Origin: JBGSUZ01 sp043770095
GTDB lineage: Bacteria; Bacillota; Clostridia; Peptostreptococcales; Acidaminobacteraceae
Direction of reading: 5' to 3'
DNA: 64,000 bases
Assembly: GCA_043770095.1 (NCBI GenBank)
Contig: JAYVIR010000120.1
Location: forward strand, 58,561 to 122,560
The position numbers and the translations under genes are program-made. Shown here one piece after another: positions 35,488 through 44,520 of this stretch. The stretch's first letter is position 1. The number at the start of each line of letters is the position of its first letter. Under the pieces are notes generated by a model. The model was not told the origin of the DNA and did no database searches. It worked only from the letters and a program-made list of their open reading frames with translations.

Positions 35488-36075
35488 TTAATTAATGGAT
35501 TTGATTAAAGGTGATACACGTTTATACAAAGCCATCGTGAAGATTGTTACCACAATGCCTTTTAGAATATTAAACGGTATAATCGCATATAGAATTAAAG
35601 TAAAGGTGTCCTTTATCGCAGGATTCACTGCTGAACCAAGTCCGATGATGGCTTCCATTGGCATAAAGTTTTGATAAAACGGCAATAAGATAAAGTAATT
35701 TGCGAGACCGCCAACAAGTCCCATGAGCAAAATGCCACCCACCATACTCATTATGAGCAGCTTCTTGTTCTGATTTTTCTTGTAAATAATGCTTGAAGGC
35801 AGAATGAGTGCTACTCCTACAAGGAAGTTCGCAAGTTCGCCGACACCGCCAGTTGAAGTTCTGAGTAAATGGAGCACGTTCTTTAACAACTCCACGAGAA
35901 TTCCAGCGACAGGGCCAAGTGCCAAACCTGTAATCAATGCTGGCAAATCACTGAGATCTACTTTTAAAAATTCTGGAAAAATGGGTAACGGCATTTCTAA
36001 AAACATAATGATGAATGAGATGACGGCCATCAGCGTGATGGTAAGAAGTTGCTTTAATTTGAATCCTTTTAACAT
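35488..36075 (-). CDS. ribU: ECF riboflavin transporter S component
   Basis: A 195-residue membrane protein with about six helices. The sequence has FPEFLKVDLSDLPALITGL and a GPVAGILVELLKNVLHLL segment, which are typical RibU motifs. With the ECF ATPases and EcfT, encoded elsewhere, it imports riboflavin. The start at 36075 has AGGAGGCG upstream. The FMN riboswitch and terminator immediately upstream confirm the assignment and give repression by FMN. Confidence 0.95.
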   Translation of the reverse strand: MLKGFKLKQLLTITLMAVISFIIMFLEMPLPIFPEFLKVDLSDLPALITGLALGPVAGILVELLKNVLHLLRTSTGGVGELANFLVGVALILPSSIIYKKNQNKKLLIMSMVGGILLMGLVGGLANYFILLPFYQNFMPMEAIIGLGSAVNPAIKDTFTLILYAIIPFNILKGIVVTIFTMALYKRVSPLIKSIN

Positions 36076-36116
36076 GTTAACGCCTCCTATGACTTTAGTC
36101 TCAAACTTCTGGGCAA

Positions 36117-36153
36117 TCAAAAAAACCCTAGATGTATAGCAATCCAGGGTATA
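36117..36153 (-). terminator. Riboswitch-controlled terminator of ribU
   Basis: On the minus strand ACCCTGGA and TCTAGGGT pair across a short loop, followed by TTTTTTT. It lies between the FMN aptamer and the ribU ribosome binding site. Confidence 0.85.
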
Positions 36154-36169
36154 ATGACAAAAACGTAGC

Positions 36170-36275
36170 ATCTTCTTTCATCCAGACTTTACTGTCGGCT
36201 CAGGAGTTAAACCTGATCTGCCTTTCGGCTCGCGGGCTGTACCGCCGGTAGGGAGTTGCACCCTGCCCTGAAGAT
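36170..36275 (-). promoter_or_regulatory. FMN riboswitch (RFN element)
   Basis: The minus strand carries AGGGCAGGGTGCAACTCCCT, then ACCGGCGGTA and GCCCGCGAGCCG, and the 3' GCCGACAGTAAAGTCTGGATG. The P1 stem is ATCTTC/GAAGAT at the two ends. These match the conserved RFN aptamer. FMN binding should favour the downstream terminator and switch off ribU. Confidence 0.97.
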
Positions 36276-36295
36276 TGACCTATTAAGTTAAAATT

Positions 36296-36324
36296 ATCGT
36301 ATCACAGAAACCTTTGATACACAA
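36296..36324 (-). promoter_or_regulatory. Promoter of the FMN riboswitch transcript
   Basis: On the minus strand TTGTGT (complement of 36319-36324), 17 bases, TACGAT (complement of 36296-36301), about 20 bases before the aptamer. Confidence 0.6.
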
Positions 36325-36332
36325 TGATTTTT

Positions 36333-36839
36333 TTAGAATTTTTCGCCTTTTAACATGCGAATCAATCGATCATGTTTCATAATAAGTTGCTTAAACACCG
36401 GTACGCCAATCAAGGTTACCACAACAAATTCTCCAGCAAAGACAAAGCCTATCGCTGTCCATATGCCCAAACTTTTTGGCACAAATCCCAGCACATAAAT
36501 CATCGAACCGATGATGATGCCATTGATGATTGCCGGCCATAAAGAAGCAATCCAAATGTTTTTAGAGCGACTCACCAAAAATACGCTGATAAATGTCGCT
36601 AAGGTGCCAAAGACCATATCCGCCGCGCCTAATTGAGAAGCGATATTGGCAATCAGTGTCCCCAGCGTGAGCCCTGCAATATAAATAGGATTGATAAAAG
36701 CCAATAAAGTCATGACTTCAGACAATCTAAATTGAATCATGCCATAGCTAATTGGTGCCATCGATAAGGTCAATACCGCATATAAAGAAGCCACAATGGC
36801 CGTTCGAACCATAAAATCTACACTTTTTTTTGAATTCAT
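36333..36839 (-). CDS. QueT-family ECF transporter S component
   Basis: A 168-residue membrane protein with about five helices. AVLTLSMAPISYGMIQFRLS and LSEVMTLLAFINPIYIAGLT are typical of QueT-type substrate-binding components, which import queuosine precursors such as preQ1 via ECF modules. The ATG at 36839 has GAGGTG six bases upstream. I did not find a convincing preQ1 riboswitch upstream. The stop is nine bases before the ribU promoter -35, so it may overlap the ribU promoter region. Confidence 0.85.
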   Translation of the reverse strand: MNSKKSVDFMVRTAIVASLYAVLTLSMAPISYGMIQFRLSEVMTLLAFINPIYIAGLTLGTLIANIASQLGAADMVFGTLATFISVFLVSRSKNIWIASLWPAIINGIIIGSMIYVLGFVPKSLGIWTAIGFVFAGEFVVVTLIGVPVFKQLIMKHDRLIRMLKGEKF

Positions 36840-36969
36840 TTTTTTCACCTCATAACTTTTTTGTTTGAAACAGTAAGAAAAAGGTTATCACATAAGAGAG
36901 ACACTGTCAAACCTCATAAGTGGGACAAATTGTTGTACCACATACACTGCCCAATAAGGAGCGTAAAAA

Positions 36970-37251
36970 ATGTCAACATTAAAAATACAGAGCAAATTCA
37001 AACCTGAAAAAGAAAAAACCATTGCAGAACTTGCAGATAAAATGGGTCTCAAAATCAAACTGCCCTGCGATGGAAAAGGTAAATGCGGAAAATGTTTGAT
37101 TAAAGTCATTAAAGGCGAGGTCAACGACCCCACCAAAGATGAAGAAAAACAATTAAAAAAGTCTGAATTAGAAGATGGTATTAGATTGGCCTGCTGCGTC
37201 ATCCCTAAAGGAGATGTCTCAATTAGCCTAGATCTCAAAGATAGTAAATAA
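36970..37251 (+). CDS. 2Fe-2S ferredoxin
   Basis: A 93-residue plant-type ferredoxin. The cluster ligands are the Cys residues of LPCDGKGKCGKCLI and the distal LACCVI. Such domains usually form the N-terminus of larger corrinoid-activating proteins, but here it stands alone. It is a soluble electron carrier of unknown partner. The ATG has AAGGAG upstream and the gene is divergent from queT. The stop lies 24 bases from the end of the convergent ppx gene. Confidence 0.9.
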   Translation: MSTLKIQSKFKPEKEKTIAELADKMGLKIKLPCDGKGKCGKCLIKVIKGEVNDPTKDEEKQLKKSELEDGIRLACCVIPKGDVSISLDLKDSK

Positions 37252-37274
37252 AGACTTCATTGAATTTACTATCT

Positions 37275-38804
37275 TTATGTAATGCTTTTGCCAACGCTAA
37301 AAATTTCCAATGTTTTTCCATAAAACTCAGCGAATTCTTTAGCAAATTCTTCAGTGGACTGTTTTTCCAAATCTGTATTTTCATCTGAAAGAATTGAAAG
37401 TTTAACGGTGGATGCATCTGCATCCACTTTTAAGTTTTTGACCACCTGAGATTCACTGCGGTCTAACTTTTCTGCCATTCTAAGAAAGAGTGAGAGTTTC
37501 TTTAAACGTTCAATTTTAGCCTTATCTACCACTAGTTTATAAGGTTCGATGTCTTCTTTAAATTTGGCCTCACGATGCATTGCAACAACAAAAGCTGCCA
37601 TAATGGTTTCTTCGTTATTGAGTCCGTAGACCCTAGAGTTAAGGGTCAAGTAGAATCCATGACGGTGGTGGTTGTAATATTCGATGTGCATCCCAATGTC
37701 GTGAAGCATTGAACCTACATATAGAATTTTCCGATCTTGCTCATCAAACATATGCAGTTCCAACAACTCGTCAAAAAGTTTAATGCTGAGCATTGCAACG
37801 TGTTTACTGTGAGGATTGTCTATTTGATAACGCTTCATCACATTAAGCAAACTGTGCTCAAGAACATTGTCTAAAATCAAATGCTCCCCTCTGAGTTGAA
37901 AATAAGTTTCAAAAAATAACCCATCCCTTAGACCATTACCACTGACGATGAATTTTTCGGATTTTATATGTTCCATTAATATTTTAAGCGGAACGACCCC
38001 AGGCCCTAAAATATCCGCTCGATCCTTACTAGTCCCAGGGATCTGAGCTATTTCTTGAGGTTGAGACTCCGCCAGACGCTTGATCATTTGGAAAGTTTCT
38101 TTTCGGCTAATTTGATAATTGTGCAAACTTACTGCGGGAAATTTCTTTTTTTGCTTATCAATTTTTCCGAGTGTACGCACCACGCCACCCATGCCCACAA
38201 CAGGATAACCGATAGCTTTTTTTAGCCAGGGCAACGTTTTAATGGCTGAGTGAACATAAGCTTCTGCTTTTGTTATGCCCATTTTTCGATCATCTGTATC
38301 CATAAAGACCTCTGTTAAAATAACAGAACCGAAAGGGAGAGAAATGGATTCTTTCAACTGCCGATTTTCAATTAAGGCAATCTCCGTACTTCCGCCACCG
38401 ATGTCAATCATCACGTAATTGTCTAAATCAAGTGTATTGACAGCACCTAGATAGTCGTAATAAGCCTCTTCGTGGCCGCTAATAATTTGAAATTCAATTT
38501 CTGTTTCTTCCTTCAATCGCTTAAGAAATAATTCTCCATTCGCAGCCATTCGCACTGCAGCTGTTGCCACTGCAATCACACATTTTACCTCATGCGCATT
38601 CAATAGTTTTTTAAACAATTTAACAGCATGAATGGTTCTTTCCATTGGCTCTGCCTTCAACTGACAGTCGCCTTGTAAATTTTCTGACAGACGCACCATT
38701 ACTTTTGCTTGATCCAAAAGATTGTAAGCACCATTATCATAAACCTGTACAATATTAAGTCTCACAGAGTTTGAGCCCAAGTCAATGACACCAAATCTTT
38801 CCAC
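37275..38804 (-). CDS. ppx: Ppx/GppA family exopolyphosphatase
   Basis: A 509-residue cytoplasmic phosphatase. The N-terminal ASKHA-fold domain has VIDLGSNSVRLNIVQ and the second phosphate-binding loop VMIDIGGGSTEIALIE (about 1-300). A C-terminal HD-like domain (about 315-480) has HSKHVAMLSIKLFDE and GSMLHDIGMHI. It degrades polyphosphate or hydrolyses pppGpp. The start is uncertain: I use a GTG at 38804 (MERFGVIDLGSN, in line with homologues), but a GTG at 38819 is also possible. It follows ppk1 on the same strand. Confidence 0.9.
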   Translation of the reverse strand: MERFGVIDLGSNSVRLNIVQVYDNGAYNLLDQAKVMVRLSENLQGDCQLKAEPMERTIHAVKLFKKLLNAHEVKCVIAVATAAVRMAANGELFLKRLKEETEIEFQIISGHEEAYYDYLGAVNTLDLDNYVMIDIGGGSTEIALIENRQLKESISLPFGSVILTEVFMDTDDRKMGITKAEAYVHSAIKTLPWLKKAIGYPVVGMGGVVRTLGKIDKQKKKFPAVSLHNYQISRKETFQMIKRLAESQPQEIAQIPGTSKDRADILGPGVVPLKILMEHIKSEKFIVSGNGLRDGLFFETYFQLRGEHLILDNVLEHSLLNVMKRYQIDNPHSKHVAMLSIKLFDELLELHMFDEQDRKILYVGSMLHDIGMHIEYYNHHRHGFYLTLNSRVYGLNNEETIMAAFVVAMHREAKFKEDIEPYKLVVDKAKIERLKKLSLFLRMAEKLDRSESQVVKNLKVDADASTVKLSILSDENTDLEKQSTEEFAKEFAEFYGKTLEIFSVGKSIT

Positions 38805-38857
38805 AGTTAAATGCACCACCCTTTTTATCTTTAATGCTTCACTTTTAATTCAATGGA

Positions 38858-40954
38858 TTAATCAAAAAAGAAATTTTTCTTTTCAATTTCCAATTGATTT
38901 TGGAAGCTTTTCTTTGCCATATCTTCAAACATTTTTTGTGCGTTAATGCGCTCTGAGTTGTCCTCTTTAAAAAGATAACTCCCATCAGATTGCATGAACC
39001 TTGCTTTTACGTTGTCTTTTAAATAAATTTCTAAAATTTCTATCAACCTTTTTTTACTGGCGGGATGTGTCACCGGAATGAGCAGTTCGACCCGTCTGTC
39101 CAAGTTTCTTTCCATAAAATCCGCACTGGTGATGTATATTTCCTTTTGACCATCGTTTTCAAAGAAACAAATTCGGCTATGTTCCAAATAAGTGCCAACA
39201 ATGCTTATGACTTGAACATTTTCACTCAGTTCGGGTAAATTCGGAATGAGGCAACATACGCCGCGGACAATTAATTTTACATCTACACCCGCTTGTGAGG
39301 CTTCATATATCTTTTGAACCATTTCAGGGTCAACCAGAGAATTCACTTTAATAATCATTTGCGCGAATTTGCCCTCATAGGCATGTCTGATTTCACGATC
39401 CATCAAATCAATGAGTTTTTTTCTAAGCGCATAAGGTGCGACCGTCAATTTGTACATATCCAGCGGGTCTGAGTATCCAGAGAGGGTATTGAAAAACTCA
39501 GTTGTATCCTCCGCAAGCTCTTGATCGCAAGTGAATATGCCGATATCGGTATAGAATTTAGCAGTGATATCGTTGTAATTGCCCGTGCTAAAATGCACAT
39601 ACCTACGAATTTTACCGCCTTCTCTTCGCACCACCATACAAACTTTGGCATGCGTTTTAAGACCTTCAAACCCATAAATGATATGACAGCCCGCTTGCTC
39701 TAGGCGTTTTGCCCAACTGATGTTATTTTCTTCATCAAACCTGGCTCTAATTTCTACAAGCGCCGTTACTTGTTTTCCCAATTCTGCCGCATCGCCTAAA
39801 GCTTTTAAAATAGGCGAATTCCCACTAACTCGGTACAAGGTTTGCTTGATTGCCAGTACGTCAGGATCTTGAGCGGCTTGGCGAATGAAGTCTACCACAG
39901 GGTCAAAACTTTCATAAGGTAAATGGATCATCAAATCTTGCGCCTGAATCGCTTCAAAAAGATTCTCCTTACCGTAAAAATCCGCCGCAGGATACTTCAA
40001 CTGCTTTTTTGGCATCAAATGGTCGAACTTAGTTTGCTCGCTGAGCCAATTGGCAAATGTCAAATCAATAGGGCCATTTATCACATAAATATCGGTTGAC
40101 TTGATGCTCAGCGCCTCTTTGAGGACTCTTAACATTTTGGCGTCCGTACTTTTTGACACTTCTAAGCGCACAACCGATCCCCAACGCCGTTGTCTTAAAG
40201 ACTTCTCAATGACAAGCAATAAATCCTCTGCATCATCATCCGAAACAGATAAATCGGCGTTTCTGGTAATCCGGTACACATGAGAACTCATCACGCGCTT
40301 GCCATAAAACAATTTGTGAATATTTTTTTGTATCAATTCTTCCAAGAATACATAAACGCTAACGCCTTTTTTTCGACTTCGAATTTTAACTAGACGCGAT
40401 AATTTTTGAGGCACTTGTACCGTCGCAAAAAACGTTTCATCCGCCTTGCTTGGGTCTTCTATAAAGGCGCAGATATTCAAACTACGATTAGAAATAAGTG
40501 GGAACGGTCTGCTAAAATCAACCGCCATCGGCGTTAAAACAGGATAGACCATCTCATCAAAATAGCGCTCTGCTTCAAGATGTTCCTCTTCTGTCAGGTC
40601 ATCATACTGCGTCAAAACAATATCATTAGAAATCAGTTCAGGAACAATGCTATCACGATAGGTTTCATATAATAGATCAACCAATTCATGAGTCTTCTTA
40701 GAAATCATTTTAAGCTGACGCTGTGGCGGAACACCTGAGGCATCCTCTTCTACAAAGCCAAGCGCCACTTGATCCTTGATTGCCGCCACACGAACCATGT
40801 AAAATTCGTCTAAATTTGAACTGAAAATACTGATATATTTAAAACGTTCAAGAATAGGGAGAGTCAGATCCATTCCCTCTTGAAGCACTCGATAATTAAA
40901 TTCTAACCAACTCATTTCTCTGTTGATATAGTTGCGCTGCGACAAATATGGCAC
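38858..40954 (-). CDS. ppk1: Polyphosphate kinase 1
   Basis: A 698-residue enzyme that reversibly makes polyphosphate from ATP. It begins YINREMSWLEFNYRVLQEG, the typical N-domain of Ppk1. The catalytic region includes IKQTLYRVSGNSPI, ARFDEENNISWAKRLE and the phosphorylated-His motif RYVHFSTGNYNDITAK; a second PLD-like motif is HSRICFF. The start appears to be GTG at 40954 with GGAGGGAAAATC upstream. It forms an operon with ppx downstream. Confidence 0.96.
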   Translation of the reverse strand: MPYLSQRNYINREMSWLEFNYRVLQEGMDLTLPILERFKYISIFSSNLDEFYMVRVAAIKDQVALGFVEEDASGVPPQRQLKMISKKTHELVDLLYETYRDSIVPELISNDIVLTQYDDLTEEEHLEAERYFDEMVYPVLTPMAVDFSRPFPLISNRSLNICAFIEDPSKADETFFATVQVPQKLSRLVKIRSRKKGVSVYVFLEELIQKNIHKLFYGKRVMSSHVYRITRNADLSVSDDDAEDLLLVIEKSLRQRRWGSVVRLEVSKSTDAKMLRVLKEALSIKSTDIYVINGPIDLTFANWLSEQTKFDHLMPKKQLKYPAADFYGKENLFEAIQAQDLMIHLPYESFDPVVDFIRQAAQDPDVLAIKQTLYRVSGNSPILKALGDAAELGKQVTALVEIRARFDEENNISWAKRLEQAGCHIIYGFEGLKTHAKVCMVVRREGGKIRRYVHFSTGNYNDITAKFYTDIGIFTCDQELAEDTTEFFNTLSGYSDPLDMYKLTVAPYALRKKLIDLMDREIRHAYEGKFAQMIIKVNSLVDPEMVQKIYEASQAGVDVKLIVRGVCCLIPNLPELSENVQVISIVGTYLEHSRICFFENDGQKEIYITSADFMERNLDRRVELLIPVTHPASKKRLIEILEIYLKDNVKARFMQSDGSYLFKEDNSERINAQKMFEDMAKKSFQNQLEIEKKNFFFD

Positions 40955-41012
40955 GATTTTCCCTCCAATTAAATAGACATAACCATTGAATCTTTAATTC
41001 AGCTTGTATGGC

Positions 41013-41360
41013 TTAGTAATGCCCTTCCGCTGGTACGATGCAGATAAATTTTAGAGGCGTGCTGCCCGTATTTCTAAATTGGTGCAACTCATTTGAAGGC
41101 ACATATGCGTACCCGCCAGCTTTAATGGCATTTTCTTCGCCATTTAAAAACAAATAACCCTCTCCTTCAATGATGTAATTGATATGCGGCCAAGGATGTG
41201 CATGTCTTGGCGTGTGACCGCCAGCTTCAACTTCAATGACGCGCATGACGTGGCTGTCCCAACCTTCTGTAGGCGATACCAAGACTTTCATTGCAGCCCC
41301 TTTTACCTCTGGATTCATCATTGTCGTTCCTAATAATTGATCTACGTTTCCTAATGCCAT
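41013..41360 (-). CDS. Cupin-domain protein
   Basis: A 115-residue single-cupin protein. The two metal-binding motifs are GGHTPRHAHPWPHINYIIEG (two His plus Glu) and the C-terminal PSNELHQFRNTG. It probably binds a metal and a small molecule; no reaction can be assigned. The ATG has AGGAGG upstream. It lies 58 bases upstream of ppk1 on the same strand and could be co-transcribed. Confidence 0.88.
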   Translation of the reverse strand: MALGNVDQLLGTTMMNPEVKGAAMKVLVSPTEGWDSHVMRVIEVEAGGHTPRHAHPWPHINYIIEGEGYLFLNGEENAIKAGGYAYVPSNELHQFRNTGSTPLKFICIVPAEGHY

Positions 41361-41693
41361 GTGATTGTCCTCCTATTGAATATCATTTCTATAAAAAACA
41401 GTTATTAATCGTCTATGCCTATTGATGATAGGCGGTGAGGCTCAATAAAAGACCTCACATCTATTGTATACCCAACCTAGCAAAACTATATAACAATTAT
41501 AAAATATTTTACGCCTTTTTATGTTAAATCAAATCTAAATCGAGCATTATTATTTTTTACAAAAAGTATTTCGTTAAACTAAATAATTGCCACACTAAAA
41601 CTTTTAATGTTATAATAATTTTATTGTTACACATTGTTGCGAAGTAAATATTAATTTTAAAACATCATTGTGTTTATTTTATGGAGGTTGCAT
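41361..41693. other. Intergenic region between cupin and MATE genes
   Basis: An AT-rich divergent region of 333 bases. Apart from the promoter noted at 41587-41616 I saw no gene, repeat or RNA structure. Confidence 0.5.
41587..41616 (+). promoter_or_regulatory. Candidate promoter of the MATE gene
   Basis: TTGCCA, 18-base spacer, TATAAT (41611-41616), about 78 bases upstream of the MATE start. Confidence 0.6.
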
Positions 41694-43040
41694 ATGGATC
41701 CTGCACAAACAAGGAAAACGATACTCTCTGAAAGTCTCTGGAAAGCGGTCATTACGCTTGCTTTGCCTGTTATGGCGACCAACCTTATTCAGACCATTTA
41801 CAATTTAGTAGACACTTTCTTTATTGGAAAACTTGGCACCAGTCAAGTTGCAAGTGTCCAGTTATCTTGGCCAGTGAATTTTTTACTGCTATCACTTGGT
41901 GCTGGTCTCTCCATTGCAACCACTTCAATGATTGCGCAGCATATGGGCGCCGGACATCATGAAAAAGCAAAAAAAGTGGCGGGGCAAGTCCTTTTGGTCA
42001 ATTTATTGCTGTCCGTTGTCATAGCCGCCATCGCCATTCCTTTTTTAGGACAGATTGTGAGCATGCTACAGGTCACTGGCGACCTTTATAAATATACTTA
42101 TGACTATTTGATTGTCAATTTTTTAGGCCTCCCCACCATGTTTTTAATGTTTGCCTATAACGGCATTAAAACAGGCAGCGGCGACACGGTCAGCCCCTTA
42201 TTTTTAAACACTGCGGGCGTTATCTTGACCATCATTCTCGACCCAATTTTTATTTTCAGCATGCACATGGGTGTCGCTGGCGGCGCTTGGGCAATGGTCG
42301 TTTCAAGAGGTATTTTTGCAACTTACGCCATTTACCGCATGTTCGTAAAGCCTTCTGACATGCAACTTAAACTATCCGATTTAAAGCCTGACTTTGATCT
42401 GATCAAACATATTTTCAAAATTGCAGTGCCCTCTTCCGTGGGTCAATCGATGGAAGCGCTTGGATTCCTCGTTATGAACATTTTCATCGTTGAACTTGGT
42501 GAAGCCACGCTGACTGCCTTCTCAATTGGCAACCGCGTCAACGGCCTTATCTTAATGCCAGCCATGGGCATCGGTGCGGCACTGGCCACCATTGTCGGTC
42601 AAAATATTGGTGCCAATCAACTCCCTAGAGCTAAAGAAGCGGTCAAAATCAGCGCCATCATTTCGACCGCCGTTTTAACCCTCGGCGGCATTCCAATGAT
42701 TATTTGGGCGACGCCAGTCATACACGCCTTTTCTTCCGACCCCTTAGTGGTCAGTCAAGGGGCTCATTACCTTATTTTAATCACGCTTTCCATTCCACTT
42801 ATGGGCTTTTTTAATGTCTTTATCGGTACTTTTCAAGGGGCAGGACATACGAAACTGGTCATGTTCATGCAACTCGGCAGGCTCTGGGGGCTTCGGATAC
42901 CCCTCATTATTCTCCTAATGCGCCTCATGCCAGGAAACCCCGCGGCCATATGGTACAGCATGATTCTAAGCAACTTCCTCACCTGTGTCTTCGGTCTGAT
43001 TTTATATAAATCCGAAGGTTGGCAAAAAAAGGTTGTCTAA
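41694..43040 (+). CDS. MATE family efflux transporter
   Basis: A 448-residue membrane protein with twelve helices in two related halves of six. ALPVMATNLIQTIYNLVDTF and the second-half AVPSSVGQSMEALGFLVMN correspond to the MATE signature regions. It exports drugs or metabolites using a Na+ or H+ gradient; the substrate is unknown. The start at 41694 has GGAGGTTGCAT upstream. It is probably a single-gene transcript, with the rsgA leader following. Confidence 0.93.
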   Translation: MDPAQTRKTILSESLWKAVITLALPVMATNLIQTIYNLVDTFFIGKLGTSQVASVQLSWPVNFLLLSLGAGLSIATTSMIAQHMGAGHHEKAKKVAGQVLLVNLLLSVVIAAIAIPFLGQIVSMLQVTGDLYKYTYDYLIVNFLGLPTMFLMFAYNGIKTGSGDTVSPLFLNTAGVILTIILDPIFIFSMHMGVAGGAWAMVVSRGIFATYAIYRMFVKPSDMQLKLSDLKPDFDLIKHIFKIAVPSSVGQSMEALGFLVMNIFIVELGEATLTAFSIGNRVNGLILMPAMGIGAALATIVGQNIGANQLPRAKEAVKISAIISTAVLTLGGIPMIIWATPVIHAFSSDPLVVSQGAHYLILITLSIPLMGFFNVFIGTFQGAGHTKLVMFMQLGRLWGLRIPLIILLMRLMPGNPAAIWYSMILSNFLTCVFGLILYKSEGWQKKVV

Positions 43041-43061
43041 ATATTCAATCTATGTTATTAT
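43033..43061 (+). promoter_or_regulatory. Candidate promoter of the rsgA leader
   Basis: TTGTCT, 17 bases, TATTAT. It overlaps the end of the MATE gene and would give an RNA of about 370 bases before rsgA. No better match was found in the leader. Confidence 0.35.
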
Positions 43062-43205
43062 GAACTTGAATATAATTCTATTTATACGTATTGAATATAA
43101 ATTCGACGTGTAACGTACTTTTTAAGATAGTTTAGAATTCCCCGTGGCGGGTTACCCATAAATAACTTGGTCAGAGACCGAAGCTTTTGAAAGGAGAGAT
43201 TTATT

Positions 43206-43241
43206 ATGACAACTCAATTATTGGTAGGTGCAGTTCAATAA
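43206..43241 (+). CDS. Short leader ORF (11 codons)
   Basis: ATG to TAA encodes MTTQLLVGAVQ. AAGGAGAG lies eight to nine bases upstream of the ATG, a stronger site than many in the window. The short length and the downstream terminator suggest a regulatory leader peptide rather than a functional protein. Confidence 0.45.
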   Translation: MTTQLLVGAVQ

Positions 43242-43316
43242 TTTCATATTCCCTTTCGGAGCAACAAAATAAAACTGTAAGAGTTTTACAATTTTTTTCA
43301 ATTGTGCAACTCGTAT

Positions 43317-43348
43317 AAACACGCTTTATTTCTGAGGCGTGTTTTTTT
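43317..43348 (+). terminator. Terminator within the rsgA leader
   Basis: ACACGC and GCGTGT pair around a loop of about 14 bases and are followed by seven T. It sits between the short ORF and rsgA. Confidence 0.7.
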
Positions 43349-43431
43349 GCGCCCAGAATTCAGCTCCGAACCACTTTTAACGCGCCTAATGAGGCATTAG
43401 CCAAGGCGCACATTCATATGGAGGCTACAAT

Positions 43432-44520
43432 TTGACAACTTTTAACACAGAAATGAACACAACTAATTTCCTTAAAACATACGGCTGGGACGAGGCACGT
43501 GAAGCGTCACTAAAAAGCTTAAACTTGGTGAATGCCACCCCTGCCCGAATCTTATATCGCAATCGAAACGTTTATCAGCTCATGACTGCGTACGGTTTGC
43601 TACAAGGCGCCTTAAGCGGCAAATATCAACACGAACATGAACTCTCTGAATATCCGGTCGTTGGCGACTGGGTCTTAATCGACCATAAAGGCGACTTAGG
43701 CGTCATTCACACCCTTCTGCCTCGAAAAGGCAAATTTTCGCGAAAAGAAGCTGGAACACTCACCAATGAGCAAGTTCTCGCCGCCAATGTCGATTATATT
43801 TTTATCGTCACAGGCTTAGACAGCAACTTTAACCTGTCCAGGATCCAGCGCTATCGCACCGTTGTTATTGAAGGTGGCGCTCAGCCAATCATCGTCCTCA
43901 ACAAAGTCGATCTTTGCGATCATCTCGATGAAAAAATTGCCGCTCTAAGGAACATCATTCCAGAAGATCCAATTCACGCAGTCAGCACATTCACAGGCGA
44001 AGGCTTAGAATCGCTTGAGGGCTATTTAAAACCTGGGATTACCGTTGCCTTTTTCGGATCGTCAGGCGTTGGCAAGTCTAGCCTTACCAATGCGCTTACC
44101 AAAGAAAGCCACATGACAACCAGCGCTGTTGGCGCAACTCACGGAAAAGGCAGACATACCACCTCTACCGCAGAAATGTTTGCCCTGGCATCAGGCGGCA
44201 TACTCATTGACACCCCAGGGATTCGAGAAATTCAAATTTGGTGCCACGAAGACGCCGTTGAAATCGGTTTTGAAGATATTGCTCAGCTCGGCGCTCAGTG
44301 CCGATTTGAAAATTGCAGCCATAAAGCAGAGCCCGGCTGTGCCATCAAACTTGCGTTAAAAACGGGCGCACTCTCAGAGCGTCACTTTGACAACTACAAC
44401 AATATGAAGCGTGAAGCCAAACACATTGAGTTCAAACAACGACAAAAAGAGCGCATTAGCAACAAGCCTGAGAGAAAGAACAGACCACGACAGAAGTCTT
44501 TTGAGTCTACGGCGGATTAA
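43432..44520 (+). CDS. rsgA: RsgA-type ribosome small-subunit GTPase
   Basis: A 362-residue circularly permuted GTPase. An OB-like N-terminal domain is followed by G4 IVLNKVDL, then G1 FFGSSGVGKSS, G2 with GATHGKGRHTT, and G3 DTPGIREI. The C-terminal zinc-binding motif is CRFENCSHKAEPGCA. RsgA assists 30S maturation. The N-terminus is longer than in YloQ-type RsgA and the gene does not sit with the usual prpC-prkC cluster, so it may be a second, specialised copy. The start is TTG with GGAGG seven bases upstream. The leader suggests conditional expression. Confidence 0.88.
   Translation: MTTFNTEMNTTNFLKTYGWDEAREASLKSLNLVNATPARILYRNRNVYQLMTAYGLLQGALSGKYQHEHELSEYPVVGDWVLIDHKGDLGVIHTLLPRKGKFSRKEAGTLTNEQVLAANVDYIFIVTGLDSNFNLSRIQRYRTVVIEGGAQPIIVLNKVDLCDHLDEKIAALRNIIPEDPIHAVSTFTGEGLESLEGYLKPGITVAFFGSSGVGKSSLTNALTKESHMTTSAVGATHGKGRHTTSTAEMFALASGGILIDTPGIREIQIWCHEDAVEIGFEDIAQLGAQCRFENCSHKAEPGCAIKLALKTGALSERHFDNYNNMKREAKHIEFKQRQKERISNKPERKNRPRQKSFESTAD

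Larger units (their letters stand above)
43041..43431 (+). promoter_or_regulatory. Leader region of rsgA: candidate ribosome-mediated attenuator
   Basis: A 391-base region without a large gene. It contains a possible hairpin GGTCAGAGACC, a strong ribosome binding site with an 11-codon open frame (43206-43241), a T-rich segment and an intrinsic terminator (43317-43348). The rsgA ribosome binding site comes next. Short uORF followed by terminator is the layout of antibiotic-responsive attenuators. This is inference from layout; no alternative structure has been computed. Confidence 0.5.

Noticed and set aside
36849..36969. Possible preQ1 riboswitch before the QueT-like gene
   Set aside because: The region has no convincing preQ1-I or -II core; only a standard ribosome binding site is seen.
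43150..43205. Riboswitch-like hairpin before the leader ORF
   Set aside because: GGTCAGAGACC can form a short hairpin, but I could not match it to any known aptamer class, so it is only mentioned within the leader.
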